Shown piece by piece: positions 1-11,551 of a stretch of DNA of 64,000 nucleotides. The notes under the pieces were generated by a model. The model was given only the letters and a program-made list of their open reading frames with translations, did no database searches and was not told where the DNA came from. The position numbers and the translations under genes were made by a program. Within the stretch, counting starts at the first letter, position 1, and every line of letters begins with the position of its first letter. This DNA is from Bidens hawaiensis (Eukaryota > Streptophyta > Magnoliopsida > Asterales > Asteraceae), in the NCBI GenBank assembly GCA_021521415.1, contig JAIQDT010001140.1:434001-498000 (forward strand), in the 5' to 3' direction.

Positions 1-751
<751 letters not shown>

Positions 752-3658
752 GTTAAAACTAATATTATCACTATAAAGTTTGATTTAATGTAAATTACTA
801 GAAAATTGATCGAGTAACAATTCACTGATAAACAAGACACGTGCGACGATGAATCTTACTAAGAGTGAGAAACAATTGGAAACAAAAAATTAAAATACCG
901 TTGGTAATCCCACGATGATATCAGATCTATAACGTAAAGAAATTTTTTTTTTTATATATTAATTTGATTGATGTAGTAACTTGTAAGGCTTGTTTTTACC
1001 TTTGTTCATTTCAACAATATATCGTCAAAGATATTATTTGATTTAACAAAAGTAGGCAAATATATCAGGGATTTGTAATATTAATTCGGGCGAGACCGGT
1101 TAGATTGATTTTATCAGGAAATCGTTTTGATCAGAAAAATTAGAGCCTTTTTCATTAGAAAATTGTTGTTTTCGATGTTGTAACTGCTATGCCATCTATG
1201 CGTATGCATAATTATAGATCATAAACTCTATCGTCAAACAATCTAAAACCTAAATTACACAATATAATTTGTTACTATTTTAGAATTTGGAGGCCTAAGA
1301 GCATTGCTTTATTTCACCTCCTCTTGAGTCACCCCGATTATGTGGAATCATTTTTGCTCTTTTGTCTAGCATTCATTGATTCTTCTTTCTTGCAAAAATA
1401 CACAACTTTATCTATACATTAAATAACATAAGAAACTGCAGGATTAGATAATTTATAAACTATTGTAATTAATCATAACTTTTATAATTAAGTTATTAAA
1501 AACAATAGTAGGATGTCACTCTCATATCTAACAAAATAATATTGGCTTATATTATATATATGGCAAAGAATGATACAAGGACAAAACATAAATTTCATTA
1601 TTGTGGGACATCATGTTGGTTTTTGACAGGGGTCAACTAAGAACTTTGAAGCAATCCATTGTTTGGATAAAAGAAGACAACCCAATCAAAGGGCTTGTTT
1701 GCATGTTCTTGAATGATTGTTTTGCCATTTTGTATATAGTTAGGGTTTAAACTTTAAACAAGTGGAGCCAGCTTTTTAAAATGTGGATTTGCTAGAAGTT
1801 GGAATAGAACTTTGTATAAGTTGAAGTTGATTTTATAAATGTGTTTTGTGTTCAAACTTTATTACCTATCATTTTTATTGTACATTATATGATACTTATA
1901 TAAAGTTATAATGAGATAGTTAAAGTTAAACTTGTTACTTGTTGAACCTTCATATTCAAGGTGTTACTTTGCACAAACCACATGGTCGCAAAGACAATCT
2001 AATTCTAATTAATGCTTAAATACATCAACAAACTCATACAAACCGCCACATTATCGTCATATCATATTTCAAATTTTTCTCAAAAACCTTATTTTCTTCC
2101 ACAACAACAAACTTCCACAAACCCATTAAAAAAATATTGTATGTGTTTGTATATATATAAATATAATATATATGTGTGTATGTGAGTGATGAGAGATAAT
2201 GGATGCCACCTCACCTAGTCTTTTACAAGTTTGTAGAGACAAACTTGTCTTCATGGACTTTACTCTACAACAAGAAAGTTTGTGTCCTCATTGTATATTG
2301 ACACCTAGATCCAGACCTAGGGAAGCGAAGCCTGTTGTAGATACTCTTATATAATTAATAACTTTACTTGCATTTCTAACTTTCAATAACAGGGCTAACC
2401 CGGTCCATGGGAGGAGGCCGCCGAAGGCCCGGTCTTTCATGGGGCCCGAGGTATATACATAACTTTTTATATATTTTTTGTACATGCACTTCAAGAACCA
2501 ATTATTTTAGGTTTGTTTGAAAAGTGAATCTACTTTGAGTCTTTGATTAAATTAAGCACATCGAATAATTAAATAAAGCCTTTTTTTTACATGTCCCATA
2601 CCCTTATTTTTATTTTTATTTTTTTTCGCATTCTTGGGGACGGCCTATTCACCAACATGCAAAGTTTGTCATATAAATATAAAAGTATCAACAGTTATGT
2701 TTAATTATGGGCATAATCATATATAGTTTACAAAATAGTAAATTACCACAAATCATAGTACTTTAAACCCCTCATGGTAGTATTCTCCAGTAGCGTCTTG
2801 TGGGTATGTCGTGTTTTAACAAAAAGTTGTCGTTTGAAAAAAAACCTATTAGTAAAGCTAGGAACCATGGTATATATATCCTTAGTAAAAGATTTCACCA
2901 GATTTTAATAAGTAGCGAGTACTTGTATAGCTGTATATAGATCTAAAAGTTGACTTCAACAAGTCAACATAAAGTATGATTAGTTCATCCCTACCTATGG
3001 TCTCTTTTAGATAATATTGGTGCTTATTATTCAAGTATTCTTCAGTAATACGATATAATTGATTCATGTTAGACCCTACGTACAAATTTAATATCAAGTT
3101 GTGTTTGTAGAAAAAAAAAACCATATTCGATTAGATTTTAGCATATATAAACATATATTTTCAAATGACTAGTTTTGCTATATATATCAATAAAGGGCTA
3201 GCAGCGCTGCTTGTTGTTTATTTGTCTTCTCATGTATCAACGTAAACAATACTTCTGAATGAAATATATTTAAACGTCGATTTCTCTAGCACACCCAAGG
3301 TGAATATTTGTTATGTGGTACTAATAACCTGACCTTTTAAATATAATAGAACGCTATAAATTTTTATAGATTTCCTTGACCACCATTGCAACTAGAAAAC
3401 ATACGTATTTATACGTACACAAGCATGCATGCATAGTAGCTCGCGACTTAATTAGTACACTAAGAATGAAAAAAATCACTTGTTACATGAACTCGTATAC
3501 ATATACATACATTTACATATTTACATGTAAATATATAGGGTAAAGTGATATATAGTGGTCCATCTAGTATACGTTTTTACTTGGAAATCAAGCAACCTTG
3601 TCGACCTCCATGGCAAACGCATCATCGATCATCTGTGCTACTAAGAAAAAAACACATG
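752..3658. other. intergenic DNA without a recognisable gene
   Basis: AT-rich DNA with scattered stop codons in all frames. A small GC-rich island at about 2391-2455 starts with CAGGG and is followed by a tract rich in TATA/TACA. It loosely resembles the complete hAT-type MITE at 22873-23160, but no matching right end or 8-bp duplication was found, so it is at most a remnant. No exon pattern was recognised. Confidence 0.5.
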
Positions 3659-3663
3659 TGATC

Positions 3664-5198
3664 TAATGGAATTGGTACCAGGTAGAGGTGTTCAAAAAAA
3701 CCGGTTATAGAACCGGTTTGGTCGGTTTAACCGAAAACCGGTTAATAGAAAAACCGGTTATTAAAAAACCGGTTAGACCGGTATTTGAACCGCCGGTTAG
3801 TACTTCGGTTACTCATTCGTGGACAAAAACCGGTTATTGAACCGGTTAGTAAAAAAACCGGTTAAATTTAAAAACCGGTTATTAAAAAACCGGTTAACCT
3901 AAAAACCGGTTAACCGGTTAACGGTCAAAAACCCCGGTTTTTAGGTTAACCGGTTTTTGACCGTTATAAAAAGGCCATATGACCGTTTGGGTCCTTTTTT
4001 GCCCGTTTTTTCTTGATTTCTAGCCGTTTTTAGGTTAACCGAGTAGCGAAGAAAATTAGTTAAAGAAACAGCAAACATGGAGGCAAATCATGAGTAAGAA
4101 ACAGCAAGTTGTTCATGTAATCGTGTCTAAGCATTCTTTTTCCTAATATGTGCTCTTATTTACTTGTTGATTTGGATTTTTCTAATTTAGTTAAAGAAAC
4201 AGCAAACATTGAGGCAAATCATGAACAAACTGCGATTGGGAACAACAGGAGCATCTGCTAGTTCACGATTTAATGTTTGTATTTTTGAGTTAAATCATGA
4301 ACAACAGTTCTTGGCAGAGATTTCTTCAGTGTTAATGATTTAATGTTTGTATTTTTGAGTTACGAATATGCGATAACGATTTAATGTTTGTATTTTTAAT
4401 GTAAAAACTATAAATGAAAGTTATGTGTTTTTAATCTTTGGTTTGTTGAAAACACATTCACCAACACACACTCATACTCATCTTCCAAGCAAAGAACCTT
4501 AACAACGAAAGCAAAGAATGGCTTCGGTCAGTCCGTTTTTCCTTGTAGTTACCGGTTTGCCTTGTAGTTACCGGTTTGTTTATACTGTGAAAAAATAATG
4601 GTCTTCATTAAGTACAAAATATAAAAAACAAATATTCGTATTTGAAACCGCGAAATTTAAAAAAAAAAAAAAAAAAAAAACCGGTTAATAAAAAAAACCG
4701 GTTAATAAAAAAACCGGTTTATTAACTGGTTCTAACCGGTTTCTAAACCGGTCCTAACCGGTTAGACCGGTTAGGGTTTTGACAGAAAAAAACCGGTTAT
4801 TAACCGAACCGGTTTTTTTCCGGGCCAAAAAAAACCGGTCCGGTTAATAACCGAACCGGTTTTTTTAAAAAAACCGGTTTGTGCACCTCTAGTACCAGGT
4901 ATTGAACACGAACAACTCGTTAATTTGGCTAACACCCAAACACGAATATTATTAGTGAGAAACTTCACAAAACTCAATTACCCAATTACACAGATACAAT
5001 CTCTAAACCCCAAAGCACGGGTATTTATAATCTAACTTATCACGTTTAGACTACAACTAGGATTGCTAAATATTAGGACATAATAATTATACTAACAATT
5101 AAATCTAAGCACATTTAATTATCTATAATTATTCACTCCTTAAATCTCGTTACTTAACCTTGCACGCCAAGTAACGCCTTGAACCGAAATTCCCAACA
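3664..5198 (-). repeat. 3' LTR of the deleted copia, interrupted by a hAT element
   Basis: In plus orientation it begins TAATGGAATTGG and ends ATTCCCAACA, matching 8216-8534. Removing the 1209-bp hAT element and one copy of its 8-bp duplication leaves about 318 bp, the same as the intact LTR on the right. TGATC lies immediately outside. Confidence 0.95.
3683..4891. mobile_element. non-autonomous hAT transposon with CCGGTT-rich subterminal arrays
   Basis: Ends are TAGAGGTG and CACCTCTA, and an exact 8-bp duplication GTACCAGG flanks it (3675-3682 and 4892-4899), as expected for hAT. Both subterminal regions (about 3698-3970 and 4679-4880) are packed with AACCGGTT, CCGGTT and AACCGG in both orientations, typical of transposase-binding subterminal repeats. 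The unique core (about 4000-4660) contains internal direct repeats (a 45-bp pair near 4053 and 4186, and a phrase repeated near 4266, 4337 and 4379). There is no transposase ORF. The nesting order is clear: copia first, hAT second. Confidence 0.95.
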
Positions 5199-5210
5199 AT
5201 CACCCCCGGA
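5199..5210 (-). other. polypurine tract of the deleted copia
   Basis: On the minus strand TCCGGGGGTGAT lies directly before the LTR start TGTTGGG. This is the position and composition of the plus-strand primer of copia elements. Confidence 0.8.
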
Positions 5211-6900
5211 ATTTCGAACTCGAAACCGACAAGTCTTCAACTCCAAGTAATTCCCGCATCTCCTTGAATTTGATTCTCCCAAGAACCTTCGTCAAGATAT
5301 CGGCACATTGCTTAACACCGCTAACATGCTCGACACTTACTTCTTCACTATCAACACATTCTCGAATGTAGTGAAACCGAGATTTAATGTGTTTGGTCCT
5401 TCCATGGAAAACCGGATTCTTCACGAGTGTTATTGCTGATGTATTATCGATGCGTAACACAACTGCTTGAATTTCCTGGTCGAATAACTCACTTATCAAG
5501 TCTCTTAGCCAAACCGCCTGACACGCGGCTGCGCTTGCCGCCATGTACTCTGCTTCACATGATGAGAGTGCAATCGTACACTGTTTCTGAGAACACCAAG
5601 TAATTGGTGAAGACCCAAGATAAAACACGTGCCCCGTAGTGCTTCTGCCATTGTCTTGGTCAATGTTATGGCTACTATCACTATAACCAACTAACACGTT
5701 TTTCCCACGAGTGTAAGGAATACCAAAACCGAGAGTACCTTGAATATAACGAAGAATTTGCTTTATAAGAGTTGCATGAGATTGCTTCGGGTTTTGCATG
5801 TACCGGCTTACGACTCCGACCGAATACGCCAAGTCGGGACGAGTTTGTAAAAGGTACCGGAGACACCCGACAATCTTTCGATATCTCGTAGCATCAAAAT
5901 CTTCTTCTTTTAACTCGCCATGTATGAACGCGGATTTGACATCAAGATGACACAATTCCCAACCTCCTTTCGCTGCGAGAGATAATAATAAACGAACCAT
6001 TTCGAGTCTAGCCACCGGTGCGAAAACCACGTCAAAATCGACTTCGGGTTGCTGAACATAACCCTTTGCCACGAGTCTCGCCTTGTGTTTATTAAGTGAG
6101 CCATCCGCGTTTCTTTTAACCTTGAAAACCCACTTTAAACCAATCGCCTTTGCACCACGTGGTAACTCGGTCAACGTCCACGTATTATTTTTATTTATCG
6201 AGTCAATCTCGATACGCATTGCTTTCATCCACTCCGGTTTCGATTTTGCATCATCAAAACAAACCGGTTCATCATCCGCAAGCAATAGCAAATCTTCATC
6301 AATTATACTCGAATTCATGACATAATCATTAAAATGTACCGGTGTAACAGTGGCTCGAGAAGATCTCCGAACAGCCGGCTCAGGTGTAACCGTGTTGCTT
6401 GTACCAGCCGGGATTGTTGGAGCATTTTTGGCTATCGGTTCTTCATCGTCTTCTTCACCCCCGTCACCACTTGAACTCGTAGAGTTTGACTCAGGGTTCG
6501 ACCCGATGTTTTCGGCATTAACGGTTCCTTCTCCGGTGTCAATTTCATCACCAAAGTTAACCCAAAACATGCCAGGTGCTCGATCCTCCTCATCGATTGT
6601 TTCAGTACTTTTACCCCAATTCCAACTTTGCTTTTCATCAAACACCGTGTCACCCGCTCGACTCACAACAATATTTCTAGTCGATGGATTGTATAAACGA
6701 TACGGCGCCGAACCTTTCTCGCTCCCGAGATAAACTAAACGATTCGAACGATCGTCTAACTTCTTAATATTTACCGCAACTATTTTTGAATACACAACAC
6801 ATCCAAAAACTTTAAGAAATTTAAGATCCGGTTTCTTTCGCTTTAACATCTCATACGGTGTTTTGTCTTTTAACGCTCGAGTTGGAATTTTATTAATCAC
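5200..6900 (-). pseudogene. copia pol remnant: integrase C-terminus, RT with core deletion, RNase H
   Basis: A 566-codon open frame. It begins in the integrase C-terminal region (KTPYEML, KVFGCVVY). A low-complexity acidic linker and a conserved RT N-terminus follow (WVFKVKRN, KARLVAKGY, APVARLEMVR, LDVKSAFIHGEL). At about 5907 the frame jumps from HGELKEE straight to the post-RT stretch YRKIVGCLRYL. All RT motifs between, including the catalytic YVDD box, are absent. The loss, perhaps some 190 residues by comparison with the family, is in frame. RNase H follows with YSDSSHN, SSCEAEYMA and the distal IDNTSA...KHIKSRFHYIRE block, and the frame stops one base before the polypurine tract. It cannot encode a working reverse transcriptase. 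Confidence 0.93.
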
Positions 6901-6905
6901 GTCGG

Positions 6906-7642
6906 GTTTGAATGCCTCACCGCTTTACCCCACATATAATTCGGAACCTGTCTCGCTTTTAATATGCTCCGAGTCATATCCAATATCGTGCGGTTCCGCC
7001 TCTCCACAACACCGTTTTGTTGAGGTGTATATGGAGCGGTTAAGTGCCGAATAAAACGTCGTTTTCAGAGAACCGATTGAAATCACGAGAAGTAAATTCT
7101 CCCCCTCGATCGGTTCGGAACGTCTTGATTTTCTCACTATTTTCCGCTTCCACCATGACTTTAAATCGCTTGAATGTGTCGAAAGCTTCACTTTTTTCCT
7201 TCAACAGAAAAGTCCACATGAAACGAGAAAAATCATCTATCAGGACGAGCACGTACCTATTTCCGACTAAGGTACTAGGATTAATGGGCCCGCATAAATC
7301 TCCATGGATTAGTTCCAACGCTCGGGTTGCTCTGAAAGTCGTCGACTTCGGAAACGGTTTCCTCGTTTGCTTCCCGACTAAGCACGAGTCACAAATTTGA
7401 TTTTCCTGATCAACTTTTTGCATTCCAATGACCATATTATTTTTCACCATTTGTTTCATAGACTCGAAATTTAGGTGTCCTAGTATTGCGTGCCAAAGCC
7501 AATTCTCGTTATCAATCCGGGCTTGTAAACACACGGGGGTCCCCGTCTTTAATTTTATCGTATAGAGACGATTCTTGGATCGAGTAACCCGCATCAACAA
7601 TTTTCTTTGATCATCATACATCAACAAGTAATCGTCTTTCAT
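6906..7642 (-). pseudogene. copia integrase (frameshifted)
   Basis: The open frame 7040-7642 (200 codons) carries the gag-pre-integrase zinc site (H51, H56, C84, C87) and the first two acidic residues of the integrase catalytic triad: D115 in ELIHGDLCGP and D178 in FRTDRGGEF. The frame is lost near 7055. The remaining core, including the QNGV-ERRNRT block with the catalytic Glu, continues in another frame down to about 6906. One more frameshift separates it from the preceding protease frame near 7640. The element therefore cannot make a single polyprotein. Confidence 0.9.
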
Positions 7643-8103
7643 ACGAATATCATAACCACTTTCTGTTGCTTGCCCAAGACTAATAATATACTTTGTAAAC
7701 TAGGAATATAATAAATGTCGGTCAATAATTGTTGCTCCCCCGTTTTACCGACTAGCAATATCGACCCTTTCCCGCAAATATCAACATAAGACCCATCTCC
7801 GCATTTAACTTTGCCACCAACACGCTTATTTAATTCAGAGAAAAAAGATAAATTACCCGTCATATGGTTGCTCGCACCGTTATCCAAATACCACAAGTCT
7901 TGTTCGTTCGAACCACTCTCGTAATCTTTTGGTATAACCTTATGTTCATTCAAATACACTTTTTCTTGAACACACTGCACCATATAGAGGGACGGGTCTT
8001 TTTCTTTTGCTTCGGCCAAATGTGCTTGTCTTTCTTTCCTTCGTAACGGACACCTCGAAACGAAGTGACCAAATTCATCACAACGAAAGCATTGAACTTC
8101 CGA
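7639..8103 (-). pseudogene. copia gag zinc knuckle and protease remnant
   Basis: Reading the minus strand from about 8103, a CCHC knuckle (CFRCDEFGHFVSRC) is followed by a basic linker and the protease active site WYLDNGASNHMTG, whose DNGA form is common in copia proteases. The frame then shifts near 7660, where the SLGQA...SGYDI stretch lies in another frame. Upstream of the knuckle an in-frame TGA occurs near 8170, and only about 100 bp separate the knuckle from the primer-binding site. The N-terminal capsid part of gag, normally several hundred codons, is therefore missing. Confidence 0.88.
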
Positions 8104-8201
8104 GTAATCCTTTTTACCCCTTTGTTTATCCCCTTCGTTGGACCCACCATGTGAACCACGGTCCGACCTTCACGCCGGTTCCCAGGTCTTCGATTAACAA
8201 C

Positions 8202-8213
8202 GCTCTGATACCA
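8202..8213 (-). other. primer-binding site (initiator tRNA-Met type)
   Basis: On the minus strand it reads TGGTATCAGAGC, the common plant copia site complementary to the 3' end of initiator tRNA-Met, 2 bp from the LTR edge. Confidence 0.93.
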
Positions 8214-8215
8214 AT

Positions 8216-8534
8216 TAATGGAATTGGTACCAGGTATTGAACACGAACAACTCGTTAATTTGGCTAACACCCAAACACGAATATTATTATTGAGAAAACT
8301 TCACAAAACTCAATTACCCAATTACACAGATACAATCTCTAAACCCCAAAGCACGGGTATTTATAATCTAACCTATCACGTTTAGACTACATCTAGGATT
8401 GCTAAATATTAGGACATAATAATTATACTAACAATTAAATCTAAGCACATTTAATTATCTATAATTATTCACTCCTTAAATCTCGTTACTTAACCTTGCA
8501 CGCCAAGTAACGCCTTGAACCGAAATTCCCAACA
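8216..8534 (-). repeat. 5' LTR of the deleted copia
   Basis: An intact 319-bp LTR, TAATGG to CCAACA in plus orientation, followed by TGATC. It differs from the left LTR at about four positions (near 4955/8290, 5029/8371 and 5050/8392), by eye. Confidence 0.95.
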
Positions 8535-8539
8535 TGATC

Positions 8540-9430
8540 TCTCTTCAATTTGTTTCCTCTTTCTTGCCAGTTTTATTATATTAATTGTGAAGGACGTGCG
8601 AAATACCTAAATTACAAGTACCATCATTTAGGTTGAGATTTTTTTCCTGAATACTCGTATCCGTCTATTCAGTACGGGTACAAGTATGATTACATGCATG
8701 GGTATAAAGGGTACGCACGCAGTACCCGTTTAGAATATGTATGAGCTTTTATTGGGTTTTCAACACTCTTGACTTAATGTGCTCGTGCTTTTTATCATCA
8801 TGCATGCGGTTCAAGGTTCGAAGTTTAGCAGATTTTATCTATTTTTTTAAGAACAAAGTTAAACCAATGTGAGTACGTTACGTACCGCGTACGGTACCGA
8901 TTTAATCCCTACTTTCATTCACTTTAGTAAACGATATGTCTAGTATCTCTAGTTTAGCATTTTAAGAATATTATAACTAAAATTTTGCATTTTAAATATA
9001 ATTAATTTGATTAAAAAATAAAATGACTAACTAGGTTCGGTTCGCTCATAACTATAGTAACCGATATGCGTAGATATTGAATACTAGTTTTTATCCCCCG
9101 TATTACGGGGGTTGTTTTATATTATTTATTCTAATATTTATTTATTATTTGAATTTATATTTTTTTTATTGTATGAAAGTTAATAATATACTTATGATTT
9201 GGTGATAAATTGTTTCACAAATAAATGAGATGTTATAACCCGATTTAAAAGCTATATGTTTTAATGAGTCCCAAGACCCGTTTATTTCTTTTACTATAAA
9301 ATTGGTATTTTAGTTATAAATAATATTTATGAAAGTTAATAATATACTTATGGTTTGATGAGACCCAAGACCCGTTTATTTTTTTACTATAAAATTGGTT
9401 TTTTAATTTAAATAATATATATACATTTAA
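8540..9430. repeat. intergenic DNA with a degenerate direct repeat (9175-9420)
   Basis: No gene is visible. Between about 9175 and 9420 a phrase beginning GAAAGTTAATAATATACTTAT and continuing to CCAAGACCCGTTTATTT occurs twice, the second copy shortened. A related ATGTTACAACCCG string lies near 9709. This suggests a decayed tandem or dispersed repeat of unknown family. Confidence 0.55.
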
Positions 9431-9440
9431 AAAAAAAAAG

Positions 9441-9605
9441 GTAAAAACCATACTATGTTACTTTGAGCTGAGGGTCTCACTGAAAGCCACCTCTACATCC
9501 CATCGGATAGAGGTACGGTGTGCCTACATCCCACCTTCCCCAGACCCTACTTATAGCTTTGCTATGGGTGGGATTCCACTGGGTATGATTGATTGATTGA
9601 TTGAT
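9441..9605 (+). mobile_element. SINE-like 3' end with GATT tail
   Basis: The segment holds the phrases GAGGTACGG, CTACATCCCACC, CCCCAGACCC and GGGATTCCACTGGGTATG, then GATT repeats. This resembles the 3' part of plant SINEs that end in TTG-type repeats. ATATATACA occurs on both sides (about 9417 and 9604) and could be the target duplication, but it is low complexity. No clear pol III A and B boxes are seen, so the copy may be 5'-truncated. Confidence 0.45.
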
Positions 9606-11280
9606 ATATACACCTTTTTTAAAATAAATAAGATATTAATTTTTAGTATATCCTATTTTATAGGATTTTTACATCAATAATTTGGTGAGAATATTTTTTA
9701 TTTTAATGAGATGTTACAACCCGTTTAAGGAATATCTGGGTTTGGTAAGACACATACCCATGAATTCGGGTCAAATGCATCAGAAGCCTCCATTTAAAAA
9801 TCAAGCAAATCTGGTGACTCTTAAAAAAGGGGGAGCGACCACATCGCGACATTTAGGATTTTTGGGTTTTCATTTATATATTATATATTTAAGAATTTTA
9901 ATTTGGTTGTAATTGTATTTAGCGTTTTATCAAAAATGGATTTCAGCATATGAACAAATATACATTTTATATATCAACAAGTCCGGCTTCTCGAATGTGG
10001 AAATTAATTAAATCGAAATAAGATTGTGGGTTCTTTTTATAACAATTGTTGAGAATTTTTTTTTTTTTTGCTTACTACAAGTATTGTTAAGAAGATTTTG
10101 GGACCTTTTAAACATCAAAAGGTCTTCGTTCAAGTCCGGGTAAGTAAAAGAATTGAAAACAAATTAAATTTGAAAGAAAAATTAACCTAACTAACAGTTG
10201 GTATTATCATCCCGTATAGCCTTTGCTTTACGGTCAAAAATCTTAAAACGAAACCTCTTTATGTGTGCTTTGAGCTTTTTTTTCTTTTCTTTCTTGTCTT
10301 AATATATAAACATATGCATGGCTCTCTCTATACATACATATATATACACTATTCAAAAAATAATACATACATGAAAACAAAATTTAATTGTTTAACTATT
10401 TTTAATTTATAATATATAATTTGTAAAGTTTTTGCTTCTTAAATATGTTAACCTTTTTGTTTATTTATATATGTTATTAGCAATAATATTTAATATATTA
10501 TAATAATAATGGCATATCAAATAGGTAATAGTATAACAATATTATTCTATTACACACATATAATATTGTTGCATTACATACATGTAATACAATATTATAT
10601 TAACAATATTATTATATCACATATATGCAATATAATATTGTATTACACGTATGTAATATTACTGCGTTATATACATGTAATAGCGTTATATTACTTGTAT
10701 GCAATACAACAATATTGTAATATCACATGTATGTGATATAACACTATTTCATATATGTAATATGTCAAATATCACGATAAACCTTTTCTTTTAATAAAGA
10801 TAATCATATAATAAAATATGTGTTTTTTAAAGAAAATTCATGTATGAGTCATGTTTTCTCAAGTTATTTATTAGTTCTCAAGTTTTCTTTTCTCTTTAAG
10901 AATGAGTTATCTCATGACATGCCCCTTATAAATAAACACAAATTGTTCATTTTTAAATTTCATGAGTGGTTAATAATTAATAAACATTGCATTCTATTTA
11001 TTTCCTTATATTTTAAAATTTTAAATCAAGAAAAATGAATGATAGCTAGCTAGATAAACCGTATTAGTTATGCAAATAAACCGTATTCATATTATATATA
11101 TACACACACATATATATTATATCAAAAGATGTGAGAATCATATATGTATTTGCCTAGCTAAAACTTATGGTATGCTCAAATTAGAAAATAGTGAAAAGGT
11201 AGTCATGTTACATGTGTTTACTCACACATAAACACATACATACATCTATACATACACATATAGATACATGCATACATACA
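9606..11280. other. intergenic DNA upstream of the NAC gene
   Basis: AT-rich DNA without a convincing ORF, apart from the tandem AT repeat listed separately. Runs such as ATATATATACACACACATATATATTAT (11092 onward) and the ACATACATACAC tracts (11236-11283) lie in the presumed distal promoter. No single TATA box can be chosen with confidence. Confidence 0.5.
10520..10760. repeat. degenerate AT-rich tandem repeat
   Basis: Roughly 35-45-bp units alternate between ATTACACATATAATATTG-like and ACATGTAATA/CACGTATGTAATA-like blocks over about 240 bp, in both orientations (TACATGTA, TATGCAATA). Spacing is irregular. The 75-codon reading frame across it is repeat-derived. Confidence 0.7.
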
Positions 11281-11283
11281 CAC

Positions 11284-11551
11284 AGTGAGAAAGAGACAAC
11301 TTTTCCTTTCTCTCTCTAGAATTCAGTTAGGAATTCCGGTGTTTTTCAAGGTTAAAGCCACAAGTTTTCATACTCTATCTTTCTCTTTCCTTCAAATAGT
11401 ATATTTGCTCTAATGTTTTTTTCTTGTTCATCCTAAAAACCATTCATATATGCAGTAAAAACCAGTTCTTGATCATATATTACTACAAATAAATCAAGGG
11501 TTTTGCGTGTTTTAATTTATGGCGTGACATGATAAATTCATGTAATAAATA
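11284..11551 (+). promoter_or_regulatory. NAC 5' leader with short upstream ORFs
   Basis: The CT-rich stretch at about 11300-11395 looks like a plant 5' UTR. Before the main ATG there are four short ORFs if transcription starts upstream of 11413: 11413-11436 (7 codons plus stop), 11450-11458 (2 codons plus stop), 11519-11527 (2 codons plus stop) and 11529-11552 (7 codons plus stop). The last one's TAA shares its final A with the NAC start codon (TAATG). Such an overlap would favour termination-reinitiation or repress translation. The transcription start is inferred, not seen. Confidence 0.55.

Larger units (their letters stand above)
3664..8534 (-). mobile_element. internally deleted Ty1-copia LTR retrotransposon
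   Basis: The element runs on the minus strand. Perfect 5-bp target duplications TGATC flank it (3659-3663 and 8535-8539). The LTRs are about 319 bp; the left one is lengthened by a hAT insertion. A primer-binding site for initiator tRNA-Met (8202-8213) sits 2 bp inside the right LTR, and a purine tract (5199-5210) sits at the other end. Domain order protease, integrase, RT, RNase H is the copia order. The internal region is only 3.0 kb: nearly all gag is missing, the central RT is deleted in frame, and frameshifts occur between protease/integrase and within integrase. After removing the hAT, the two LTRs differ at about four positions, so the insertion is young although its coding capacity is lost. 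Confidence 0.95.

Noticed and set aside
2288..2494. 68-codon ORF over a GC-rich island
   Set aside because: No family resemblance as protein; the DNA looks like a transposon remnant instead.
3690..4880. Regularly repeated CCGGTT units, superficially CRISPR-like
   Set aside because: The units are short, occur in both orientations, and sit at the ends of an element with hAT termini and an 8-bp duplication.
6350..6733. 127-codon plus-strand ORF
   Set aside because: It is antisense to the copia pol linker and has no recognisable features.
10509..11038. Two short plus-strand ORFs upstream of the NAC gene
   Set aside because: The first is repeat-derived (Tyr/Ile-rich) and the second lacks coding character; neither has exon borders or family motifs.
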